Positions 7,702 to 18,475 of a stretch of 64,000 nucleotides of DNA are shown here, piece by piece. Each line of letters opens with the position of its first letter. Position 1 is the first letter of the stretch. Both the position numbers and the translations under genes were made by a program. The notes under the pieces are model-generated. The model was not told where the DNA came from and made no database searches. It saw only the letters and a program-made list of their open reading frames with translations. This DNA is from Streptomyces sp. NBC_01268 (GTDB lineage Bacteria; Actinomycetota; Actinomycetes; Streptomycetales; Streptomycetaceae), in NCBI RefSeq assembly GCF_036240795.1, contig NZ_CP108454.1, forward strand, positions 7,872,001 through 7,936,000. Reading direction: 5' to 3'.

Positions 7702-8265
7702 ATGACCGCCACCGTGACCGTCCTGACCGCCGGCTACGTCGGCCCGCGCACCGCCTCCACCGTCACCCTGCTCCGCGACGGGGACACGGTCGTCGTGGTC
7801 GACCCCGGCATGGTCGCCGACCGCGCCCTCATCCTGGCGCCGCTCGCCGCCGCCGGCCTGACCCCCGAGCAGGTCACCGACGTCGTGTTCAGCCATCACC
7901 ACCCCGACCACACGCTCAACGCGGCGCTCTTCCCCGCCGCCCGGTACCACGACCACTGGGCGATCTACCAGGACGACCTGTGGACCGACCGCCCCGCCGA
8001 CGGCTTCGCGCTCTCCCCGTCGATCCGGCTCGCCGCCACCCCCGGGCACACCCCGGAGGACATCAGCACCCTCGTCGACACCGACGGAGGACTCGTCGTC
8101 CTCACCCACCTCTGGTGGTCCGCCGACGGCCCGCCCGAGGACCCCTACGCGACCGACCCGGAGGCCCTGCACGCCTCGCGCCGGACCGTCCTCGCCCTCG
8201 GCCCGGTCCTCGTCGTCCCCGGCCACGGGGAGCCCTTCGCCCCCACCGCGGCGACGCCCGGCTGA
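7702..8265 (+). CDS. Metallo-beta-lactamase-fold hydrolase (MBLAC1-like)
   Basis: This compact 187-residue MBL-fold protein carries the zinc motif SHHHPDH (H65, H67, D69 and H70 are the ligands), DPGMV after the second strand, TPGHTPED for the third metal ligand, and VVPGHGEPF near the end. The small size and motif layout resemble MBLAC1-like hydrolases. It is a single-gene unit; the substrate is unknown. Confidence 0.85.
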   Translation: MTATVTVLTAGYVGPRTASTVTLLRDGDTVVVVDPGMVADRALILAPLAAAGLTPEQVTDVVFSHHHPDHTLNAALFPAARYHDHWAIYQDDLWTDRPADGFALSPSIRLAATPGHTPEDISTLVDTDGGLVVLTHLWWSADGPPEDPYATDPEALHASRRTVLALGPVLVVPGHGEPFAPTAATPG

Positions 8266-8410
8266 CCTCCGCACCCGCCCCCTCGTTGGTGCTTTCGAGT
8301 CGTCTCGCGGGCCTCTCCCACGCCACGCCCGGTCAGTTGATCATCTTTTCCGTCCCCGATCGGTTTTGATGCACCAGTCGGACCGGATCGGCGCAGGCGA
8401 GAAGGGGTGG

Positions 8411-9766
8411 GTGCCCGACGTGGCGTCACGCAGCAGCATCAAGGGGTGGGGGGCGCTCTCCCTCGCGGCGGGAGCCCTCCTCGCCGCCAACGCGGCCCAG
8501 CCGCCGGCCGCCGACGCCCCCGACGTCCCGGCGGCGGCCCCCGCCCTCGTCTCGGTCGACGCCTGCCCCGTCGACGACGGCGGACTGTGCGCCGTCCCCC
8601 GCCGCACCCTCCTCCTCGACGGACCCAGGCCCCCGATCGCCCTCGACGGACGCACCGCCCTCGGGCCGCTGGCCCTCGCCCTCCGCACCCACGGACGGCT
8701 CGCCGACGTCACCGTCACCGACCACAAGGGCCACCGCGTCGCCGGAGCGGTGAGCGCCGACGGCGCCCTCTGGACCAGCACGGCGCCGCTCCCCGCCGGC
8801 GCCCGCTACACGGCGCGCCTCGTCGTCGAGCGCACCGACGGCGGCCGGTTCCGCCGCCGGCGCGCCCGGCTCGACCTGGGTATCGGAGCGGCCCCCCAGG
8901 GCGAACGGCTCACCGCCGAGTTCGGCCCCACCCGAGGGGCAGGCTCCGGCGACGACACGTACGGCGTGGGCCAGCCGATCACCGCCGAACTCAGCCACCC
9001 CGTGCCCGCCACCGACCCGGAGGCCCGGCGCTCCGTCGAACGGGCCCTCGACGTCCGCTCCACCCCCCGGGCCGTCGGCGCCTGGCACTGGGTCGGCCCC
9101 ACCACCCTCCACTACCGTCCGCGCACCTACTGGCCCGCCCACGCCACCATCCGCGTCCACAGCGCGCTCGACAGGGTCCGGGTCACCGACGGGCTGTTCG
9201 GCGCCCCCTCCGCGCCGCTCACCCTCACCACCGGCGACCACGTGGAGGCCGTCACGGACGTCACCGCGCACACCATGACCGTCTACCGCAACGGCCGGCT
9301 CATCCGCACCATCCCGGTCACCACCGGCAAGGAGGGCTACCGCACCCGCGGCGGCGTCAAGGTCGTCCTCGGCAAGGAGCCCACCGTCCGCATGCGCGGC
9401 GACTCCATCGGCATCACCCGTGGCAGCAAGGACTTCTACGACCTCAAGGTCCGCTGGGCCACCCGGGTGACGTGGAGCGGCGAGTACCTGCACGCCGCCC
9501 CCTGGTCGCTGGACGCGCAGGGCAGCGAGGACGTCAGCCACGGCTGCACCGGCATGAGCACCGAGGACGCGGCCTGGTTCTACGGCACCGTCCGAGAGGG
9601 CGACCTCGTGCGGGTGGTCAACGCGTTCGGCGAGCCGATGAGCCCGTTCGACAACGGCTACGGAGACTGGAACCTCAGCTGGGCCGAGTGGCGCCGGGGC
9701 AGCGCACTCGGTCCCGGGGCCTCCGGCGCGGGGCACGCCCCGGGTGCGCTGCGGCCCGACCTCTGA
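8411..9766 (+). CDS. L,D-transpeptidase (YkuD) with Ig-like domains
   Basis: The protein has an N-terminal secretion segment (GWGALSLAAGALLAANAAQ). Two Ig-like regions cover about residues 45-270, including a C50-x9-C60 pair near the front that may form a disulfide. A YkuD catalytic domain spans about 275-420. His361 in EYLHAAPW and the catalytic Cys379 in SHGCTGMS are in place. Enzymes of this type make 3-3 peptidoglycan cross-links or attach proteins in the wall. The start is uncertain. I chose GTG 8411, behind GAGAAGG. GTG 8420 and ATG 8369 are in frame, and the latter lacks a binding site. The cysteine pair before the catalytic domain is common in Streptomyces paralogues. Confidence 0.87.
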   Translation: MPDVASRSSIKGWGALSLAAGALLAANAAQPPAADAPDVPAAAPALVSVDACPVDDGGLCAVPRRTLLLDGPRPPIALDGRTALGPLALALRTHGRLADVTVTDHKGHRVAGAVSADGALWTSTAPLPAGARYTARLVVERTDGGRFRRRRARLDLGIGAAPQGERLTAEFGPTRGAGSGDDTYGVGQPITAELSHPVPATDPEARRSVERALDVRSTPRAVGAWHWVGPTTLHYRPRTYWPAHATIRVHSALDRVRVTDGLFGAPSAPLTLTTGDHVEAVTDVTAHTMTVYRNGRLIRTIPVTTGKEGYRTRGGVKVVLGKEPTVRMRGDSIGITRGSKDFYDLKVRWATRVTWSGEYLHAAPWSLDAQGSEDVSHGCTGMSTEDAAWFYGTVREGDLVRVVNAFGEPMSPFDNGYGDWNLSWAEWRRGSALGPGASGAGHAPGALRPDL

Positions 9767-9804
9767 GCCCGGACCGGCCGCCCGCCCCGTACCCAGGAGT
9801 GACG

Positions 9805-10122
9805 ATGACAGAGATGACCAAGGTCGAACTCGCCGACGGCGTGCTGTACGTGGAGGTGGAGCCGCTCGTCCCGGCGCGCGGTTCCGACGAGCTGGAAGGC
9901 CTGCACGACCGGCTGCCCGACCTGTCGGGAGTCACCGCCGCGCTGTCCTCCTTCGCGGGCCAGCTCGGCGACGCGCTGCACCAGGCCGCGCCCGACCGGG
10001 CGGTGGTGGAGTTCGGCTGCCAGCTCGGCGTGGAGGCGGGCAAGCTCACCGCGCTCGTCGTCCAGGGCACGGCGACCGCGAACCTGAAGGTCACCCTGGA
10101 ATGGGCCAAGGAGCAGGGGTGA
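9805..10122 (+). CDS. Trypsin-co-occurring domain (CU044_2847-like) protein
   Basis: ATG 9805 follows AGGAG by five bases. The 105-residue protein starts with a short beta stretch (KVELADGVLYVEVEP), has a central helix (GVTAALSSFAGQLGDALHQAAPDRAVVEFG), and ends with GVEAGKLTALVVQGTATANLKVTLEW. This matches my recollection of the small family found next to trypsin-like proteases and other effectors in conflict-type loci. No protease is adjacent here, so it is an orphan copy. The recognition is from memory; the role is unknown. Confidence 0.7.
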   Translation: MTEMTKVELADGVLYVEVEPLVPARGSDELEGLHDRLPDLSGVTAALSSFAGQLGDALHQAAPDRAVVEFGCQLGVEAGKLTALVVQGTATANLKVTLEWAKEQG

Positions 10123-10296
10123 AGGCCCCGCAGCGGTGCAGTCCGTGCGGACCGCGCCCCGACCGGCCGCCGAGAGCAGCGAGCCGATCGTGACGCCGAT
10201 CGCCAGACGGACCGGCTCGACCCGAGGTCCCCGGGCGGGCTCCTGGGCGGACTCCCGTGTCGACGGCGGTCCTTGGGGCGACTGCTGCGGCTCCAT
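10123..10296 (-). other. Possible short or decayed ORF with strong ribosome binding site
   Basis: On the minus strand an ATG at 10296 follows GGAGGGG at ideal spacing. The frame encodes a Pro/Gln/Ser-rich head and then VRLAIGVTIGSLLSAAGRGAV, which could be a single membrane helix. The frame does not stop until deep inside the oppositely oriented gene at 9805-10122, where its sequence looks like antisense shadow. It may be a decayed gene remnant or chance; no family recognised. Confidence 0.3.
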
Positions 10297-10357
10297 GGGC
10301 TCCCCTCCGGTGGTGCGGCGGAGTGTGCGGCCGACGCGTCCTTCCGATCGGCACCCG

Positions 10358-10391
10358 GTACGGACCCGCCGCAAGCCGGGCGGGTCCGTAC
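10358..10391. terminator. Perfect 13-bp hairpin after the Clp gene
   Basis: GTACGGACCCGCC and GGCGGGTCCGTAC form a perfect 13-bp stem with an 8-base loop, 13 bases beyond the stop of the minus-strand ATPase gene. There is no T-tract. It could serve either strand. Confidence 0.8.
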
Positions 10392-10404
10392 GGGTCCACG
10401 GAGG

Positions 10405-12927
<2,523 letters not shown>

Positions 12928-13026
12928 GGAGTGCCGTCCAGATGCGTCGACTTCCGGGCAGTTCCCGTCCACTGGAACAGCAACGGGCGCCCCTCACCCG
13001 CCGGGCGCCGCGGTCACGGGCCGTGG

Positions 13027-13048
13027 CCGGGGCCGGCACGGGCCCCGG
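13027..13048. terminator. Hairpin after polyamine transport operon
   Basis: CCGGGGCC and GGCCCCGG form a perfect 8-bp stem with a 6-base loop, just beyond the last small ORF of the minus-strand transport operon and upstream of the Clp promoter region. Confidence 0.65.
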
Positions 13049-13059
13049 ACCGTACGGAT

Positions 13060-13224
13060 TCAGGCCGGGCGGTCCGGCGCGGAAGCCTTCGTGTCCTCTG
13101 CGCCATCCGGGTCAAGGAGGCCGGACGGGGACGGTTCGCCGACCCTCAGCCGGGTCCTGCGCTGCAGACCGGCGCCGACCAGGACGCCCAGGGCGATCGC
13201 GGCGACCGTCACGACGGTGCTCAC
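13060..13224 (-). CDS. Putative small single-span membrane protein
   Basis: Downstream of the last permease gene, an open frame encodes a hydrophobic helix ([21 protein letters not shown]) followed by an Arg-rich stretch (QRRTRLRV) and a polar tail, as expected for a small N-out membrane protein. The only usual start in frame is GTG 13224, with a weak binding site. Reading upstream, the helix is preceded by an in-frame Gly-rich stretch that begins near the permease stop with only ATC codons, so the true start is uncertain. It may be a translationally coupled appendix of the transport operon or not a gene. Confidence 0.4.
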   Translation of the reverse strand: MSTVVTVAAIALGVLVGAGLQRRTRLRVGEPSPSGLLDPDGAEDTKASAPDRPA

Positions 13225-13277
13225 CAGACCGGACAGACCGCCGTCGGTGCCGCCCTCGACGATGATCTCCGGATCCC

Positions 13278-14093
13278 TCAGACCCGCCCGCCGCCCGCCG
13301 TGTCCGAGGACAGCCGCTGCGCCGCGTAGATCGGGATCACCGACAACAGCACCAGCACCGCCGCCACCACGTTCACCACCGGGGCCTGCTGAGGCCGCGT
13401 CATGTTGTCGAAGATCCACAGCGGCAGGGTCCGCACCCCGGGGCCCGCCGTGAAGGTGGTCACCACGACCTCGTCGAAGGAGAGCGCGAAGGCCAGCAGA
13501 CCGCCGGCCAGCAGCGCCGAGCGCAGCAGCGGGAAGGTGATGTCCCAGAAGGTGCGGAAGGTGTGCGCGCCCAGGTCCATCGCCGCCTCCTCGTACGAGC
13601 CGGGCAGCCGCCGCAGCCGTGCCGTCACGTTGTTGAAGACGACCACGATGCAGAAGGTCGCGTGCCCCACGATCACCGTGAACAGCCCGAGGCCCACCCC
13701 GAGCGGCGCCAGGACGGTCCCGAAGGCGGAGTTGAGCGCGATGCCCGTGACGATGCCGGGCAGCGCGATCGGCAGCACCACCGCGAAGGAGACCGCCTCC
13801 CGCCCGAAGAACCGGTGCCGCTGCACGGCGAAGGCGATGAGCGTGCCGAGCACCAGCGCGATCGCGGTCGCCGCGAGGCCCGCCCGCACCGAGGTCCACA
13901 GGGCCTCGCGGGCCCCCTCGTTGTCCCAGGCCGCCGCCCACCAGTCCAGGGTGAGCCCGGGCGGCGGCCAGCTCGCCGAGCGGTCCGGGTTGAGCGAGCC
14001 GAGGAGGACGAGCAGCAGCGGCAGGTAGATCACCGCGAAGCCGAGCCCGGCCGCGGTGCGCAGCGCGATCCGCGCGGGACGGGAGAGGTTCAT
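13278..14093 (-). CDS. Polyamine-type ABC transporter permease (PotC-like)
   Basis: The 271-residue protein has about six membrane segments and the permease EAA loop ([23 protein letters not shown]), through which it contacts the ATPase. A motif near the end of the core, [16 protein letters not shown], is typical of PotC/YdcV-like permeases. It follows the other permease by 40 bp in a four-gene operon. The likely role is import of spermidine, putrescine or a related amine. Confidence 0.88.
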   Translation of the reverse strand: MNLSRPARIALRTAAGLGFAVIYLPLLLVLLGSLNPDRSASWPPPGLTLDWWAAAWDNEGAREALWTSVRAGLAATAIALVLGTLIAFAVQRHRFFGREAVSFAVVLPIALPGIVTGIALNSAFGTVLAPLGVGLGLFTVIVGHATFCIVVVFNNVTARLRRLPGSYEEAAMDLGAHTFRTFWDITFPLLRSALLAGGLLAFALSFDEVVVTTFTAGPGVRTLPLWIFDNMTRPQQAPVVNVVAAVLVLLSVIPIYAAQRLSSDTAGGGRV

Positions 14094-14133
14094 CGGGAGC
14101 GGTCCTTCCGCAGGTTCGGGTTCCGCGGCCCGG

Positions 14134-15036
14134 TCACAGGCTGCGCAGCGCTCCGGTGCGCCGCACCGCGAGCAGGTAGAGCACGATGACGGCGACCGGC
14201 ACGGTGCCGAGCGCGGCGGCCAGCGGCAGGTTGAGGGTGACGTTGGAGTACACGAGGTTGCCGAGCAGCTGGGTCTTGCCGCCGACGACCTGCACGGTGA
14301 TGTAGTCGCCGAGGCTCAGCGAGAAGGTGAACACCGAACCCGCCGCGACGGCCGGCCACACCATCGGCAGCACCACCGAGAAGAAGGTCCGCCCGGCCCG
14401 CGCGCCGAGGTCGGCCGAGGCGTGCAGCAGGTTGTCCGGGAGCTGCTCCAGGGCCGTGTGCACCGGCAGGATCATGTACGGCAGCCAGAGGTAGGTCAGC
14501 ACCATGACCGTGGCGGTCAGCCCGTACCCCGGGCCGCTGAGGCCCAGCGGACGCAGCGCCCAGTCGAGCGGACCGCCCTCCGAGAGGATGAGCCGCCACG
14601 CGTACACCTTCACCAGATAGCTGGCCCACAACGGGGTGAGGATCGCGACCACCAACAGCGGGCGGCGGCGCGGGCTCGCCACCCGAGCCGTGTAGAACGC
14701 GATCGGGAAGGCGATCAGCGCGCACAGCACGGTCACGGCCAGGGCGACGCCGACCGTGCGCAGGGCGACCGTCCGGTACACCGGCGAGGACACCAGCTCC
14801 TGGAAGTTCTGCGCCGACCAGACCCGTACCACCTCGGAGGTGAACGAGTCGGTGGTCCAGAAGGCCGAGAGGAACAGCGCGGCCAGAGAGCCGAGATAGG
14901 CGAGCACCAGCCACAGCAGCGGCGCGGTGAGCAGCGCGGCGAGGCGGACCCGGGGCCTGCGGTGCAGGGCCCCGGCGAGCCGCCGGACCGGACCGGCGGC
15001 TCGCGTGGCGGTGGAGATCGGGGAAAGGCTGGTCAT
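14134..15036 (-). CDS. Polyamine-type ABC transporter permease (PotB-like)
   Basis: The 300-residue membrane protein has an Arg-rich cytoplasmic start, a first helix LAALLTAPLLWLVLAYLGSLA and an EAA loop (LLHASADLGARAGRTFFSVVLP). FSLSLGDYITVQVVGG is the PotB/YdcU-type signature. It begins nine bases after the binding-protein stop codon and pairs with the PotC-like permease downstream. Confidence 0.88.
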   Translation of the reverse strand: MTSLSPISTATRAAGPVRRLAGALHRRPRVRLAALLTAPLLWLVLAYLGSLAALFLSAFWTTDSFTSEVVRVWSAQNFQELVSSPVYRTVALRTVGVALAVTVLCALIAFPIAFYTARVASPRRRPLLVVAILTPLWASYLVKVYAWRLILSEGGPLDWALRPLGLSGPGYGLTATVMVLTYLWLPYMILPVHTALEQLPDNLLHASADLGARAGRTFFSVVLPMVWPAVAAGSVFTFSLSLGDYITVQVVGGKTQLLGNLVYSNVTLNLPLAAALGTVPVAVIVLYLLAVRRTGALRSL

Positions 15037-15045
15037 GGGACGGCG

Positions 15046-16245
15046 TCAGCCCTTGATCTCGTTCCAGGCCTGCACCCACTTGGCGTACGGCACGCACGTC
15101 GCGTCCGTCCGCCCGTCGAGGCACTGCTCGATCGGCGTGGTCCAGAAGTGCACCTTGTCCCAGTAGGCCTCGTCGCCGGCGTGGAAGGTGGCACAGTGGG
15201 TCTTGTCCGCGGTCTGCGCGCAGGACCCGGCATTGGCGGGCGCCTCGCCGAAGTACTCGGCGACCTGGGCGTTGGCCTTGGGCGAGACGATCCAGTCGAG
15301 CCACTTGTAGGCGCAGGACGGGTGCTTGGCCTTGGCGGACACCATCCAGGTGTCGGACCAGCCGGTGGAGCCCTCCTTCGGCAGCACCGCCTCCACCTTG
15401 GCGCCCTCGGCCTCGGCCAGGTTGGCGATCACCTGCCAGCTGGTGCCGACGACCGAGTCGCCGCTCTTGAAGGCCGAGACCTCCTTCAGGTAGTCGCTCC
15501 AGTACTCGCCGACGTGCTTGTTCTGCGCCTTCAGGAGCTCGACGGAGGCGTCGAACTGCTTCTGGTCGAGCGCGTACGGATTCTTGATGCCGAGCTCCGG
15601 CTTGGTGGCCTTCAGGTAGAGCGCGGCGTCGGCCAGGTAGATGGGGGAGTCGTAGGCGGTCACCTTGCCGCTGTGCGCGGACGCCTTGTCGAAGACGGCC
15701 GACCAGGAGTCGGGCGCGGGCGTGACCTTCTCCTTGTCGTACATCAGGAGGTTGGCGCCGCGGCCGTGCGGGATGCCGTAGGAGACGCCCTTGACGGAGT
15801 TCCACTCCTTGTTCTTGAGCCCGGCGAAGACGTCCGCGTAGTTCGGCACGAGCGCGGTGTTGACGGGGGCCGCGTCGCCGGAGGCGATCAGGCGCAGCGA
15901 GGCGTCGCCGGAGGCGGAGACGGCGTCGTACTCGCCGGTCTTCATCAGCGCGACCATCTCGTCGGAGGTGGCGGCGGTCTTCGCGTTGACCTGGCAGCCG
16001 GTCTGCTTCTCGAAGGGCGTCACCCAGTCGACCTTGGGGTCGTTGGAGCCGTCTTCGACGTACCCGGCCCAGGCGACCAGGTTGACCTGCCCCTCGGGCG
16101 CGCCGAGCGATGTGGGCGCCTTGAGGGCGGGCGGGTGGAGACCGCCGGACTTCCCGGAACCGGCCTGGTCGGCCGAGCCGCAGGCGGTGAGGAGGAGCAG
16201 TCCGGAGACGGCGGCGGCCGTCAGGAGCGAGCGGTGCAGACGCAC
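15046..16245 (-). CDS. Polyamine ABC transporter substrate-binding lipoprotein (PotD-like)
   Basis: GTG 16245 follows GGAG by six bases. The 399-residue product has a lipoprotein signal with lipobox LTAC (Cys22). The mature protein reads GQVNLVAWAGYVEDG at the start of the binding fold and continues as a PotD/PotF-class cluster D binding protein (DSWSAVFD, YSDY-type hinge at EYWSDYLKEV). Several aromatic residues (W, Y) along the cleft are consistent with a polyamine ligand. Four or more cysteines in the C-terminal third may form disulfides outside the cell. The gene lies between the ATPase and permease genes of the operon. Confidence 0.88.
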   Translation of the reverse strand: MRLHRSLLTAAAVSGLLLLTACGSADQAGSGKSGGLHPPALKAPTSLGAPEGQVNLVAWAGYVEDGSNDPKVDWVTPFEKQTGCQVNAKTAATSDEMVALMKTGEYDAVSASGDASLRLIASGDAAPVNTALVPNYADVFAGLKNKEWNSVKGVSYGIPHGRGANLLMYDKEKVTPAPDSWSAVFDKASAHSGKVTAYDSPIYLADAALYLKATKPELGIKNPYALDQKQFDASVELLKAQNKHVGEYWSDYLKEVSAFKSGDSVVGTSWQVIANLAEAEGAKVEAVLPKEGSTGWSDTWMVSAKAKHPSCAYKWLDWIVSPKANAQVAEYFGEAPANAGSCAQTADKTHCATFHAGDEAYWDKVHFWTTPIEQCLDGRTDATCVPYAKWVQAWNEIKG

Positions 16246-16263
16246 GTGGTTCTCCGTTGCTTG

Positions 16264-16385
16264 AGAGTGCGGGAGGTGCAGGGGAGTACGGGAGGCGCGG
16301 GAGGCGCGGGGAGTACGGAATGTGCGGGGGAATGCGGGAGGGTGCCGGAGGTGCGTGGGAGAGGGTGGGGTGCGGTACGGGGGTG
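16264..16385. repeat. Imperfect purine-rich tandem repeats (GGGAGTACGG / GGGAGGYGC)
   Basis: The 167-base gap between the ATPase and binding-protein genes is filled on the plus strand by degenerate copies of GGGAGTACGG, GGGAGGCGC and GGAATGCGGGAGG, spaced about 9-18 bases. On the transcribed (minus) strand this gives a long C-rich, pyrimidine-rich leader just upstream of the binding-protein ribosome site. No ORF or clear hairpin fits. Confidence 0.6.
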
Positions 16386-16412
16386 CCCGGGGCCATCCGG
16401 GGGCCGCCCCGA

Positions 16413-17507
16413 CTAGGTCCGGGGCTCGGCCGTCGGGGTCTCCGTCCGCTCCGGCTCGGGGGACGGGGCCGGTACGGGTGCCGGAACGCTCACGGCGTGC
16501 CGTGGGTCCCACCGGAGTCCCACCCGGGCGCCCCGGAAGGCGGCGAGGTCGGCGGAGGAGGTCTCCAGGTTCTGCTGGACGGCGGTGAGCCGTCCGCCCG
16601 CGTCGAGGTCGACGAGGAAACGGGTGGCGTCGCCCAGGTAGACGACCTCGGCGACGGTGCCAGCGGTGCTCGTGTGGCCCGCCTCGGCGGGCGCGGCAGG
16701 GTCCTTGACGACGCGGATCTTCTCCGGCCGGATGCTGTACGTGCCGGAGGCGCCGAGGACGGCCCGCGCGCTCGCGCCGCTGAGCAGGTTGGAGGTGCCG
16801 ACGAAGCCGGCGACGAAGGGGGTGGCGGGGCGCTCGTAGATCTCGGCGGGGGAGCCGACCTGTTCGATCCGGCCCTGGTGGAAGACGGCGATCCGGTCGC
16901 TCATGGTCAGGGCCTCCTCCTGGTCGTGGGTGACGAACACGAAGGTGATGCCGACCTGCCGCTGGATCGCCTTGAGCTCCACCTGCATCTGCTCGCGCAG
17001 CTTGAGGTCGAGGGCGCCCAGCGGTTCGTCGAGGAGGAGCACGCGCGGGCGCCCGACGAGGGCGCGGGCGAGGGCGACCCGCTGGCGCTGGCCGCCGGAG
17101 AGCTCGCCGGGCCGGCGCCTGCCCAGGCCTTCGAGGCGGACCTGGGCGAGGGCGGCGCGGGCCCGGACCAGACGCTCGGCCTTGGCGACCTTGCGCACCT
17201 TCAGGCCGTAGGCCACGTTCTGTTCGACCGTCATGTGCGGGAAGAGCGCGTAGTCCTGGAAGACGGTGTGGACGTCCCGCTCGAACGGGGCGAGCCGGGT
17301 GACGTCCCGGCCGGCCAGCTCGACCGTGCCCGCACCGGGGGTCTCGAACCCGGCGATCATCCGGAGCACGGTCGTCTTGCCGGAGCCGGAGGGGCCGAGC
17401 ATCGAGAAGAACTCCCCGTCGGCGATCTCCAGGTCCACCCCCGCCACGGCCTCGGTGCGGCCGTAGCTCTTGCGCAGTCCTGAGAGCCGGATCGCCATTC
17501 CCTCCAT
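16413..17507 (-). CDS. Polyamine-type ABC transporter ATPase (PotA-like)
   Basis: The 364-residue ATPase from ATG 17507 has Walker [10 protein letters not shown] (38-46), Q-loop [12 protein letters not shown], signature [15 protein letters not shown], Walker [17 protein letters not shown] and H-loop [11 protein letters not shown]-terminal TOBE-type regulatory domain follows, starting near IRPEKIRVV. The tail after about residue 340 is a Pro/Glu/Ala-rich extension ([14 protein letters not shown]) beyond the usual end. A second ATG at 17498 is possible. It is first in the four-gene operon that reads ATPase, binding protein, PotB, PotC, and is divergent from a GntR regulator. Confidence 0.9.
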   Translation of the reverse strand: MEGMAIRLSGLRKSYGRTEAVAGVDLEIADGEFFSMLGPSGSGKTTVLRMIAGFETPGAGTVELAGRDVTRLAPFERDVHTVFQDYALFPHMTVEQNVAYGLKVRKVAKAERLVRARAALAQVRLEGLGRRRPGELSGGQRQRVALARALVGRPRVLLLDEPLGALDLKLREQMQVELKAIQRQVGITFVFVTHDQEEALTMSDRIAVFHQGRIEQVGSPAEIYERPATPFVAGFVGTSNLLSGASARAVLGASGTYSIRPEKIRVVKDPAAPAEAGHTSTAGTVAEVVYLGDATRFLVDLDAGGRLTAVQQNLETSSADLAAFRGARVGLRWDPRHAVSVPAPVPAPSPEPERTETPTAEPRT

Positions 17508-17561
17508 GGGCGGGAACCTTTCTGGTGCGGTGGAGCGTTGTGACGAGCGTGAGCGTAAACA

Positions 17562-17573
17562 TATGAAGTCATA
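17562..17573. promoter_or_regulatory. Candidate GntR operator between divergent genes
   Basis: TATGA-AG-TCATA is a perfect 5-2-5 inverted repeat in the only AT-rich part of the 125-bp region between the transporter operon and the GntR gene. It sits 55 bases from the ATPase start and 60 from the regulator start, where it could control both promoters. Confidence 0.45.
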
Positions 17574-17632
17574 GTTCAAATCTCAAGACCCCCTTAAGGT
17601 AAAGGCTGAGTCAACGCGCGAGGTGGTACACC

Positions 17633-18475
17633 GTGAGGCCAGACGGCAGACAGGGCGCGGGCGCGCAGGGGAGCGCCCGCAGGACCGTGTTCACCCCCGT
17701 CGACACCCGTGCGCGGGTCGACACCGTGGTGCGCAGGCTCGGCGACGCCATCGAGCTCGGACTCCTCGCCGACGGCGAGCAACTCCCCGGCGAGACCGAG
17801 CTCGCCGCCCAGCTGGGCGTCTCCACCGTGACCCTGCGCGAGGCCCTCATGGCCCTGCGCCAGCAGGGACTCGTCACCACCCGCCGCGGCCGGGGCGGCG
17901 GCAGCTTCGTCACCCTCCCCGAAGGGCCGCCCGAGGACCGGCTGCGCGCCCGCCTCGCCGACTGGTCCACCGAGGAGCTGCGCGACCTGGGCGACCACTG
18001 GGCCGCCGTGTCCGGAGCGGCCGCCCTCCTCGCCGCCCGGCGCACCCAGCTCGGCGACCTGCGTCCGCTCTCCCGGACCGTCGACGAGCTCGCCGCGGCC
18101 GAGGATCCCGCGACCCGCAGCCGCCTCTACGGACGCTTCCACGTCGAGCTGGCCGCGGCCGCCCAGTCGGCCCGCCTCACCCGCGAGGAGATCGCGCTCC
18201 AGACCGAGTTGGGCGCCCTGCTCGTGCTCGTCCTCGACGACGCCGCGTATCTCGAATGCGTGGCGGATCGTCACCGCTCCGTGATCTCCGCCGTGCAGGA
18301 TGAGGCCGACGAGCGGGCAAGAATGCTGGCCGAGCAGTGCGTACGCGAGTCCGTGGGCCGGTTGGTCGCCCTGCGGCTCGCTCCCCCCACCCGCGCACCC
18401 GAGCCGCGTCCCGAGGAGGACACCGATGGCCAGGAGTACCGGGCTCGCCCACCCCGTGGGGGCCGCCGCCCCTGA
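17633..18475 (+). CDS. FadR/GntR-family regulator of the transport locus
   Basis: GTG 17633 follows GAGGTGG. The 280-residue protein has a GntR winged helix (GEQLPGETELAAQLGVSTVTLREALMALRQQGLVTTRRGRGGGSFV, about residues 50-95). A helical FCD effector domain follows, with its metal-type His/Asp/Arg residues in the region RLYGRFHVELAAAAQSARL. The C-terminal 30 residues are disordered and overlap the next gene. FadR-type regulators bind small carboxylates or amines. Divergence from the polyamine operon makes it the likely local repressor. Confidence 0.87.
   Translation: MRPDGRQGAGAQGSARRTVFTPVDTRARVDTVVRRLGDAIELGLLADGEQLPGETELAAQLGVSTVTLREALMALRQQGLVTTRRGRGGGSFVTLPEGPPEDRLRARLADWSTEELRDLGDHWAAVSGAAALLAARRTQLGDLRPLSRTVDELAAAEDPATRSRLYGRFHVELAAAAQSARLTREEIALQTELGALLVLVLDDAAYLECVADRHRSVISAVQDEADERARMLAEQCVRESVGRLVALRLAPPTRAPEPRPEEDTDGQEYRARPPRGGRRP

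Noticed and set aside
14090..16396. 768-codon minus-strand frame across the binding-protein and PotB genes
   Set aside because: It overlaps three real genes on the same strand in another frame and is Arg/Gly/Pro-rich without any domain; the lipoprotein and permease frames are clearly coding.
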